A stretch of 64,000 nucleotides of DNA from Miscanthus floridulus (lineage: Eukaryota; Streptophyta; Magnoliopsida; Poales; Poaceae), in contig NC_089598.1 of NCBI RefSeq assembly GCF_019320115.1, forward strand, positions 80,682,059-80,746,058, written 5' to 3'. Below are positions 47,370 through 56,352 of the stretch, piece by piece. A model generated the notes under the pieces. It made no database searches, was not told where the DNA came from, and saw only the letters and a list, made by a program, of their open reading frames with translations. The position numbers were made by a program, and so were the translations under genes. The number at the start of each line of letters is the position of its first letter. Position 1 is the stretch's first letter.

Positions 47370-47842
47370 TGTGGGGGTATTAACCCCTATACCCTTACGG
47401 CTAAGCTTGGGCTGGCCCGGATCGATGGGTTCAGTCCACCCGAAAGATGATGTGCGGCCCAGTTAACCTAATCGGAGTCCCGCACAAGGAATCAATACGG
47501 ATTTGGTGACCAAGCAGGATCCTGGTCGGTTAGAATAGGAATCCTTGTCCGGCCACATATGGCAATTGTAACTGACTATGATGAGTTTCTAGATCTGTAA
47601 CCCTACCCCCCGGACTATATAAGGCGGGTAGGGGACCCTCTAAAAAACATCTCTCATTGATATACAGCAATACAAATCAGACGCAGGACGTAGGTATTAC
47701 GCCTTCTTGGCGGCCGAACCTGGATAAAACCTCGTGTCTGTCTTGCGTCACCGTCTTGTTTTAGGGCTTGCGCATCTGTCTGCCGATAATCTACTACCTT
47801 GGGCATACCCCTAGGTAGACTGCCGACCATATTTTGTCGACA
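47370..47842 (+). repeat. E2 3' LTR (473 bp)
   Basis: Same ends as the 5' LTR. TATA box at 47616-47624. Followed by AACGC, the right target repeat. Confidence 0.95.
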
Positions 47843-47920
47843 AACGCGATGCTCGACAACTATGAGGAAAAATGGGATCAAAAATTGAACTTTGGTTTGA
47901 GGAAAGTGTGAATCGTTCAC

Positions 47921-49154
47921 CTAAGCAGCTGATGGTCTTGTCCTACGGAGTCTTTTTCTAGTAGTGGCTTTCTGAGTTGCCCCTAGAACCACTTTGCGCT
48001 TAGGAGATGGACATGTCATGATCATGGGAGCAGCATGGGTTCTCATCAACTTCTTCAAAGAAGGTGTGGTTGATCCCATCCTTGAAACTAGGCATGACGA
48101 CTGGTAATCTATCGGACGCCCTCTCCTATCCTGACTTGGAGGATCAAATTCAATATCCTGAAAGGATCGGTTAGGACAGTTGGCAAGAAGATTCACCAAG
48201 TAATTTCTCTGAAAAGAGAATGAAGGGATTACCTCACTGTCAGAAGCAAATTCCCCGTCCAGAGCTATGCCCAGAGGATAGATCGGCCCACAGAAGAGAT
48301 GGGAATGTCATTCTTGCCACCAGGAGTCAAAGAGATTGGAAGAAAAGCTGGCCCTGACCCAGTAGTGCAAGGAAAAAGAAGGAAGGGTGTTCTTAAAGAA
48401 CAGACAAGGGGGGAGTTGACTGAAGCCAAACTGACGGGCCACAAATGAAGGATTGTAAAACTCATAGGTTGGAGGATTGCCTGAGATGGAGGAGCCTTTA
48501 ATCATTTTATCACGACTGTGACAAAATTCGGCTAGAAGGACATAGGGCTTAATAAAAGAATTGAAGATCGCAGCCGCTGTTTCGTCCAAACAGTCGGATT
48601 CAAATCGGAAGCTAAAAGGAAAAATCAGTTCATCCTCCTCATTATAAGGTAGCCAGGTCAGGACAGCCGCATCAAACCCTCTGTAAAATTTTTTGAAGAG
48701 GTGGCTAGCATCGAAGTTGATTATTATGGCCGATGCAGCCTCGCCATAGTTCGTACACCGTCGAGTTCTTCCTTCTTTGCCTCTATATTCCTCACCAAAA
48801 TTAGAGGAGGGAAAGCTCAAGTCTCTGAGGTTAGGCATTACAGTCTTGTGCATGTACAAATTGAGCCACAATTGTATCAGCCACCAAGGACCGCTGATAG
48901 TCTATATCGGCTCATTCTTCAGTAATTGGGCAGTCACCTGGTACATCAAATGATAAGCAACTCCTAGCAGATATTTTCCGAGAGGGATATTCTTGACTAA
49001 TGCTAGGTGCTCCGCCATGAGTTTGTTATTATAGGTTGGACCACAAAATGACCCGCAGAAAATGACTCTTTCCAACCACATGTTCAAAAAGGCCACGTAT
49101 TCCCTTTCACTGATGGCTGGTCCATCTTCAATATGATTCAGAATGTAACTTGCC
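47921..49154 (-). pseudogene. E3 PMD gene, main exon (plant mobile domain)
   Basis: Minus-strand reading from the E4 junction: NHIEDGPAISEREYVAFLNM, WLERVIFC, PLGKYLLGVAYHLMYQV, then, past a TAG at 48902, GPWWLIQLWLNLYMHK, PYNEEDELIFPFSFRFES and FNPSFVARQFGFSQ-like YNPSFVARQFGFSQLPPC. These match the PMD (aminotransferase-like plant mobile domain) family, found in host proteins such as MAIN and MAIL1 and in transposable elements. A second stop (TGA near 48305) follows WWQE. The exon ends at 47921 with donor TAG|GTGAAC; E2 lies 77 bp into the intron. The 5' end is cut by E4. Confidence 0.78.
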
Positions 49155-52100
49155 TGTAACACCTGAGGTATTTGGCTTCTACTAATTGCATTTCATTTCT
49201 TAAACATGTGCATCATCTATCTCATCATGCCTTTGTTACTGAAACATGCATATGCAACATTTTCCAATTGTGTATGTTTCATACTTGAGTGTTGTGAATA
49301 GTAATGGTGTAACATGTGAATGCAACATGAGTTTCTCATACCTTGAAACATGGCAACATGGTAGTAATATGACAAGTCTAAAGTAACCACAAGGTCATGA
49401 AACATGTGAAACACGGAATTGAAACATATGAATGAATTGCTTGTTTTAGTTGCTTTATCACATGTGATCATCAGAAGGGGTATAACAATTTTGTAAAGTG
49501 GTTGATCATGGTCTATTACACCTTAACTACACTTAGGTTACTTGTTGAAACATTGTTCATGTAGATCAAAATTACCAAAATGCCCTCAAGTGAAGGTTTG
49601 ACTAGAATTGACCCTTGGAGTGTCACGGTTTGACTGATTCAAAAGACCAACTTAGAAACCTTGCATGGCTTTACACTCTTTACAAAAGTTGTAGCCAATT
49701 TATCAAGGAACAAAAGTTGTTTTATGACCAACTCATGAAAATGTGTCGAACATGGTCAAACATGGCCCACAAGTCAGTATTTCAGGCTGATTTCACTAAA
49801 AAATTTGTCTAAGTCTTAAACTGCATTTTCAGTTGGATCAGGCCAACTTGGGCTTCATATAACTTCTGATCTAGGGCGAATGAGTTGTTGATTTCTAAAT
49901 CAAAGATGTAGCCCTACCATACCTCTACAAGTTTCATGTACACTATTTTTGCAATGGGACAATGAGTTAGCCGTTTTATCGCATCGAAGTTGCTCGGTCA
50001 GGCTCAATAGGATCACTGAATCAGAGTTCAGACTAGCTACAGTGACTGGCTGAGTTTAGAAAATGCCCGACGCATGTTGCCACCTCCACCTCTCAGCCGG
50101 GTCATTTGTGCCTTGGTAAGGACGAATTTGTCGTTTCCTTCCACTGCCGCCGTTGCTATTCTCACCAGAGATGGCGCTCCGCGCGGCCAGCTTTCCTCGC
50201 GCTAGTTCATAGGAGCACCACCGAAGCTCATAGAGTCAACCGTTAGGGCAGTAGCGCCGTAGCCTCACCGGAGCCGGACATGCCGCGGCCGTGCTCCGCC
50301 GTGCTCGTTGCCAACCCCTGTAGCCATGCCAATAGCTTCCATTTAGGGTACCACTAGATGCGCACGAGTGAGACGAACACAGTAGCGCCGTTGGTCTCGC
50401 CGGAGAAGCCACCGACGGCGAGTCCCGCCGTCGTCTTCCTCTGTTCCCCTGTTTCTCTCACTAGCGCGAGGGTCCACCCTGTTAGCCGCCGAGGCTTAGG
50501 CAGGAGCAAGCCTGGGCTGTGCCGCGTCTTGGGCCGTGCCAGCGCGTATTCATGGGCCGCCGTGATTCTCCGGGCTGGCCCAGTAGCGGTTAGGTTTTCA
50601 TTTTTGTTTTGCTTTATTATTTCATAGATTTGTGTTGATATTCAAAAATATGTATTTCCTAGTATATAGATCCAAATGTTATGGTTCTAATTTTGTTGAG
50701 TTCCTAGTATTGTCTAGTATTTAATAAAAATATTATATGAGCATATGCTTTAGAAATTCTAGATAAATTAAATAGGACTTTGAAATGTGTTTTTGGATAC
50801 ATGCAAACTTGTTTGAATTTTATCTTGAGTTTCTATGGTCCAAAAATTATGAAATTTTGTGGGTAATCTATTATTGCTTAGTAGAATCTCTGGTTAAAAT
50901 TTCAGAGCTAGTGCATGTATAGTTTTTGAGTTATAGAATTTCTTTTTATCAATGGATGGATCTTGTGTGAATTTTCATAATTTTTCTATAGATCCAGTAT
51001 AGGTAAAATTTGGTGAGTAAGGTTCTTATGCTAGAATGATGCTAGGAAAAATGAGAAATCTATTGCTTGACACTATTCATTAGGGTTTCCTAATTATGCT
51101 AAAAATGGGCATGCCACTTGTTATTTTGGATACAGCAAGTTCTGCTTGCTCAATGGCTTTGAAATTTTTATGGTAGTCTATGTGAAGCATGAGATAGCTA
51201 CTGTAATTTTTGTAGATTTTTATGAATAGTTTTGCTATATATTGCTTTAATCACTTAATTAACTAAATAAATTTGAAAAGAATATTAAATAATTTATTTA
51301 GAAGTTGGCACTATACTTTCTAGTGTTTCTCTGGTATGTGCAACAAGTTGGTTAACTTGGCTTAGTCAAATTATGCTTTTGCATCATCATTAAATAATTA
51401 AGTTAGTAACCCTGTCATTTCTGGACAGATTCTATGTTTACTGGAAATTGATTTGGTTAACATAAGAATCATGCTTTGCTGTTTACCATTGATTTGTAGA
51501 AAATTTCATAAGCTTTCCAGAATGTCCTCATGCAAGTCATTTGGAATTGTAGAACTTTAGTTGTGATTGAATTAAGGGACTACTGGTATGCATATGAAAC
51601 TTTAAATGTTAAATTATGTATCCCTTTACTATTCTAAGTTTGTGGTAATGTTCTTAGGTGTTAGGCCTTTAACTGAAGATGAGCATCTTTATCTTAGGTT
51701 ATGCAAGTTAGGTAAGTTGATCTTGTTCTTTAAGTTAAGTTAGATACATGCTTAAAGTGATTTGAATAGAGCTAATTACTCGGTAAACGAGTGTCCAGTG
51801 ATGCTTTCGTAAACACTCACTGTGATTCATTCATCATTGAGCATCATGTCATTCCTTATGCATTCATGATATTTATCTTGTGCATCAGCATGCAATAGGT
51901 GTACCAGAAGGAGTGACCCTGCTGGAATTCGAGGAACCGTGCGAGCAGCAACAGCCGACACCGGAGATTCAGGAGGAGCAGCCTTTAGGAGAAGTGCCAG
52001 ACGAGGTCGCCGTTGAGTGCCCGGATCACCGTCCTTGCAACTTTGTGAAAGGCAAGCCCCAGAGCATATTAAGCCTCCTAATTTCTGAAATGCAGTTACA

Positions 52101-53551
52101 GTATTATTGTTACATATATATATTGTTGCATTAAGTTTAGGTGTTGGATGCAAACAGTTGCTGCATTGGTTATCCAATCCTTGTCCAGATATTGTTACCC
52201 TGAATCCTATGTAGCTCAGGCTCGTGTAGTGCTTAGCCCTGCTTTAACACGGTAGAAGTCGGGTGATTTCCTGTCACCTGCGAGATATAGGAATATACAT
52301 GTGGCACGGTTGGCTATATTTGCTATCGTGGAAAAGAACCAGTCTTAATTTGAAATGAAGACCGGACGGAGGCTTGCCGGTTTGCAGTGACTCCGTCCGT
52401 GTCGCTTAAGGACTGATTCTTGGAGCCTTTCCTGTTCATGTTGAACGCATGCCTCTCTCTTAGTTGGCCGGGTCTAGAGACTGACCACGAAGCCGAGTAG
52501 CTCACCTCAGGCCGGGAGTCGATAAGTATAAAGTGTGCCTCGGAAGGGAGCCGTAGGCGTGAGTCCAAGGGTAGGTGATTTAAAACTCCTGATCATCCTG
52601 GCAGAAGGGTAATCCCTGAGAGTGCTGGCGCTGATCGAACCCACGAATTTGGTTCTTGAGTTGTCCCAAAGATGACCCACGGCTACCCTTGCTAAGTATG
52701 CCAGGGTGAGAGTTAGGAATACCCCCTCAGCTGAGTTGTAATTCGATTCGAGTCGCCGTCTCTCCCGGTTAGTGAGAACTTGACGGGCTTATCTCCAAAG
52801 TAGATACACTTAATAACCTAATGGTTCAGAAATGATGATATGATGATGACAGCCTTATGATACCTGCTATGGTTAATATTGTTTGCTCCTAATAAGTGAG
52901 TGCTCTAGTACAGGTGCTAATCTAGTGGACAGGTAAATAATGATAAGCTTGATGCTAAGTTTAAATGGGTTACTCTATTCATAAGCTCTTTTATGCAACT
53001 ATGTCAAGCTGCCCACCTGAAAAGCCTTGCATGATCCTTGGGGTCTTTCATTTCTGGTTTGACGGGTAAGTCTAGCTGAGTACCTTCTCGTACTCAGGGT
53101 TTATCTCCCACCTGTTGTAGATGACCAGTTCTACTTTGGTTGCTACAAGTACTGCCTTCTCCCAGCTGGGGATGAAGACTAGACCATTGGGCATGGTCTC
53201 TACTAGTTCTCGTACCTGATAATGCTTTTGTGGGACATGACTCAGACTTGGCAATGTATTTGAAAACTATGATGTTTTGTACTAAACTATGTTGTTTCCG
53301 AACACTCAAACTTGGTTTGTAATATTCTATTTCAACTCTGATGGATGTAATTCGAATGCTACTTATGAAATGTTGTAACGGATGATGTGTTGTGTTGAAT
53401 CACTACGATCTTGGTTTGTATGTCGAGAGTTGGTTGAAATCCTTCGTGATTTCCGGACTACCGGGATTATGGGAGCTTAAGTACAGGAATTTGATCGCTT
53501 CGGTGATTGTTTTTGTACTTACGTTCTTATGATTTGGTCGGTTCTATTACA
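49155..53551 (+). repeat. E4 5' LTR (4397 bp)
   Basis: Starts TGTAACACCTGAGG and ends GGTTCTATTACA, two bases before the primer-binding site. It contains a GC-rich block (about 50090-50590), long AT-rich stretches, and from 51889 the micro-gene. The length is typical of Tekay/Del LTRs. Identity to the E5 LTR is patchy (perhaps two thirds in alignable parts, by eye). Confidence 0.85.
51889..53182 (+). CDS. LTR two-exon micro-gene, E4 copy
   Basis: Exon 1 (about 51889-52051) reads GVTLLEFEE, a Glu/Gln/Pro-rich middle, then ECPDHRPCNFVK. The donor is AAAG|GCAAGCC (GC type). After 1069 nt the acceptor CCTGTTGTAG leads to exon 2 (53121-53182), which reads DQFYFGCYKYCLLPAGDED and stops TAG. The split codon G|AT gives Asp. 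The E5 LTR and the fragment at 10208-11392 keep the same plan. The 5' start is not resolved: no ATG stands clearly in frame, so an upstream exon may exist. The product would be small and acidic with Cys/His (CPDH ... YKYC). Expression is not shown. Confidence 0.5.
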
Positions 53552-53553
53552 GC

Positions 53554-53565
53554 TGGCATCAGAGC
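53554..53565 (+). other. Primer-binding site of E4
   Basis: TGGCATCAGAGC, one base from the standard tRNA-iMet site TGGTATCAGAGC. Confidence 0.85.
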
Positions 53566-54306
53566 AAGATTCAACACGAAACATGTCATTTGTGTATTTA
53601 AAACAAAAGTATTTGTGATAATCCTAAATTAAACACTAAGTATTGCCAGTTGTCATATCCCTTATGCCCAAATAAGGACTCTTAGGTGGCTTATTAAAGT
53701 ACTAACTTGGGGGTTCCTGCTTGTTTCTGTTTTGTCGTCCATACGGCGTGCTATTGTATGGATGCCATCCACTTGGGTGGTAATGTATGGATCAAAATAC
53801 ATCTATGCTCTGGTAAGTGGGAGTTGTGAGAGCATGATCGTCCAACCATCGGTCTAGGGGAGAGTAGTTGTGGTTGCTCGCATACTTACATGTTCAATCA
53901 TGTATCTATGAGAGTACTTAAATGTGGGTATCTCTGACGGGTAGCTATGATACTAGAATATATACATCGGGGGATGTATGTATGAAAGTATTTAGTTTAC
54001 TGCTTACTTTTTATGCATTTTGGGAAATTATTGGGCTGAAATGAAATTTTCTGCAGGTACACTAACAACGTATCGTTGTAGATCGACTAGCTACCATATA
54101 CGAGAGAACGTATGTATGCCACTGTATATTTCGCTAGCCTTTAAATTTTTCTAGGTTTGTGAGGATGTACGGATCGTGCATGCATCATGTTCAAGCATAC
54201 ATGGCATTTCTTGCATTATTCCCTCCTTTAAAATTGATGGTCCCGACTAATTAAATTTCGTATCCCTTAAATGATTCTCCCCTTACGTTGTAACTTTTTA
54301 CTATAG
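53566..54306 (+). other. E4 leader before the extra ORF
   Basis: No ORF seen. It ends in TTTTTACTATAG directly before the ATG at 54307, which could be a splice acceptor. Confidence 0.5.
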
Positions 54307-54903
54307 ATGGCGTGCACAAAACACACTGCTCGCAAGTCCGCTGGAGGCAGGGCACCTCATCACCGTTTAGCTCCTCGTGAGCCCCGTCCTGAGCCTACTG
54401 AGGTGGAAAGGCTGAGGACAGAGTTGGCCCAGGTGACTGCTGAGAGGAATGCGGCTCAGCACCGTTTGGAGCAAGTAACACAGGAAAGGGACCAAGAGAC
54501 CCTTGAGGTTCAGAGGTTGACAGTTGCTCACCGCAACTGTGAACGCATGTTGATTCACGTGATGAACCAATGGAATGAAGCCTGGCACGAAGAGAATGTG
54601 TTGAGAGCGCGATAGATGGAGCTAGAGCAGCAAGTGGCAGTTGCTGAGGAGTACAATGACAATCTCCATGAGGAGGTTCACCTGTTACACAATCAGCTTC
54701 ACCCTCTCCTGCCCCCTGATGTTGAGAATGACAATGAGGATGAGATGGGCTCTGGTGTCATCATGGCTGAAGGTGATGATGACATGGAGGTCAATGGACC
54801 TGAGGACGTTCCACCTGATGAGGAGGAAGATGAGGAGTTAGAGCCTGCTAGTGATGAAGATGGAGGAGAGATCTTCGACACTGACTCCGAGGACGATGCG
54901 TAG
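54307..54903 (+). pseudogene. Extra ORF with histone H3-tail-like N terminus
   Basis: 198 codons with one TAG at 54613. After Met the first 21 residues (ACTKHTARKS, then AGGRAPHHRLA) align without a gap to the histone H3 tail; 14 of 21 match, including K4, the ARKS block around K9/S10 and the GG at 12-13. Residues about 35-135 are a coiled coil with heptads (VERLRTELAQVTAERNAAQ). The last 60 are strongly acidic (PDEEEDEELEPASDEDGGE). It lies between primer-binding site and gag on the element's own strand. I know of no named family. The tail could mimic H3 for chromatin readers or writers; that is inference. One stop codon and R2 changed to C mark decay. Confidence 0.75.
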
Positions 54904-55311
54904 TTTAGCTTACTACTTAGCTAATGCGCTAGATCTAGTCTTTTGTTGATCCTCGTGCATGAACGAGTAGCTTTGTAGCAAGTTAATCGTTGGGATATAA
55001 TATCGAACCCTATGTTACCCTTGATGTAAGTTTGGAACCACTATGGCTTGGATGTAACCTATCGAACGTGTTGTGCTCCACATATGTGAGCTTTTGCTGA
55101 ATTTCGTCTTTGCGGTCTATGGATCTCGTTGTTGGTTAAGTTCATCGCATTATGTGTCAATTGATGCGCTTGATGAGTTGTGTGATTGTGATGAATGATT
55201 GTGCCTCTGTTGATTATAGAAATGCATTCTCTCCAATGGAATCAGTTTGGCATAATTATATAATTCATCTACAAAAATTTCCACATCGTCAGTGCTCATT
55301 GGCTATACCTT
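54904..55311 (+). other. Spacer between the extra ORF and gag
   Basis: Non-coding, AT-rich. Ends TTTTGCAG next to the gag ATG, again acceptor-like. Confidence 0.5.
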
Positions 55312-56331
55312 TTGCAGATGGCTTATAACCTTCGTCGTGGTCGTAACATTGGAGATGAGGAACAACCACCTCCTCCACCGCCCACACCAGCTGAGCTAAT
55401 GCAGACGGTCGTGGAAAGTCAGCGCATGCTAGCTGAGGCTATGCGCCAGATGGCTAACCATGAGGATCGGCATGTCCGCCAGGGACCCGAGCCGAACCAG
55501 TACAGCAGCTTTAAGGACTTCATGGACACAAAGCCTCCTATCTTTCATGAGGCAGAAGAACCCTTACAAGCGGATGAATGGTTGAGCATGATAGAGCAAA
55601 GGTTTGGATTGCTCCATTTGACTGAAGGAATGAAGGCTTCGTATGCAGGACACCAGCTCCAAGGCCATGCAGGCATCTGGTGGACCCATCACAGGACCAC
55701 CTTCCCTGCTAACATTGAGATCATTTGGAACCAGTTCTAGGTAGCCTTCAGGGGACACTTTATCCCTCTTGGTCTCATGGCCATTAAGCATACTAAGTTT
55801 ATGAAGCTCACCCAAGGCAACAAGAGTCTCAATGAGTACCTCCAGGCATTCAACAACCTGGCGAGGTATGCTCCCGAGTTCGTCGATACTGACGCCAAGA
55901 GAATAGCTAGCTTCAAGAGGGGACTTTCCCCAAAACTGATGAAGTCAATGTGCAACTGCAAGTGTGTCACCTTCAATGAGTTTATCAGTGACACTCTGAC
56001 TCAGGAGAATAATGACAAGATTTATGCTGCTTCCAAGAACCGTAAAAGAAACTTTGAGGCTGGTGCTTCTCAGTCTAAGGCTCCAATGGTATCTAAGACC
56101 CCGTATCGTCCACCCAATGCTAATGTCCAGTACCGCCCACCTCAGAAGAAGAACCAAGCTAAAACCGGTTTCCGCAAGGGGTATACAATTTCCTTGCCAA
56201 AGAATACCTCTGGGCAGGGCAGCTCTAATGTTCCACCAGCAAATAGGCCGTGCTGGAACTATAACCAGCCTGGTCATTGGGCAAATAGATGTCCCCATCC
56301 TCCCAAGAATGCTCAAGGAAACGTCCGTTAG
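55312..56331 (+). pseudogene. E4 gag
   Basis: One frame from MQMAYNLRRGRN with a TAG at 55738. A Pro-rich and Glu-rich start leads to the capsid block FKDFMDTKPPIFHEAEEPLQ, ADEWLSMIEQRF, GIWWTHHRTTFP, and after the stop KFMKLTQGNKSLNEYLQAFN, FKRGLSPKLMKSM. The zinc knuckle reads CWNYNQPGHWANRC: the second Cys of C-x2-C-x4-H-x4-C is Tyr, so RNA binding would be lost. A TAG at 56329 separates it from pol in the same frame, and a single gag-pol frame is normal for this lineage. Confidence 0.88.
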
Positions 56332-56352
56332 GGGCGTGTTCACTACACTACA

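Larger units (their letters stand above)
34785..47842 (+). mobile_element. E2: complete Tat-lineage LTR retrotransposon (13.06 kb)
   Basis: Both LTRs are present (474 and 473 bp), with primer-binding site, gag-pol, antisense gene, repeat-rich tail and polypurine tract in order. The target repeat is GACGC left (34780-34784) and AACGC right (47843-47847), one change in five. The LTRs differ at 11 sites plus one 1-bp gap (2.3%); ten of the eleven are transitions. At the often used grass rate of 1.3e-8 per site per year that is about 0.9 million years. Only a handful of stops separate gag-pol from an open frame. Confidence 0.95.
26981..49154 (+). mobile_element. E3: Ty3/gypsy derivative with gag-PR and antisense PMD gene, no RT/INT
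   Basis: 5' LTR 26981-28772, gag, protease, then only the first part of the pre-RT region (to about 32364). After that all is minus-strand coding: a small gene and a large PMD gene. The PMD gene is split by E2 (34785-47842) and cut at 49154 by E4. The 3' LTR is beyond the window. RT, RNase H and integrase are absent, so the element would need proteins from a relative. Confidence 0.8.

Noticed and set aside
48209..48232. A 24-nt intron in the PMD exon
   Set aside because: Too short for a plant intron, and the frame reads through it without a stop.
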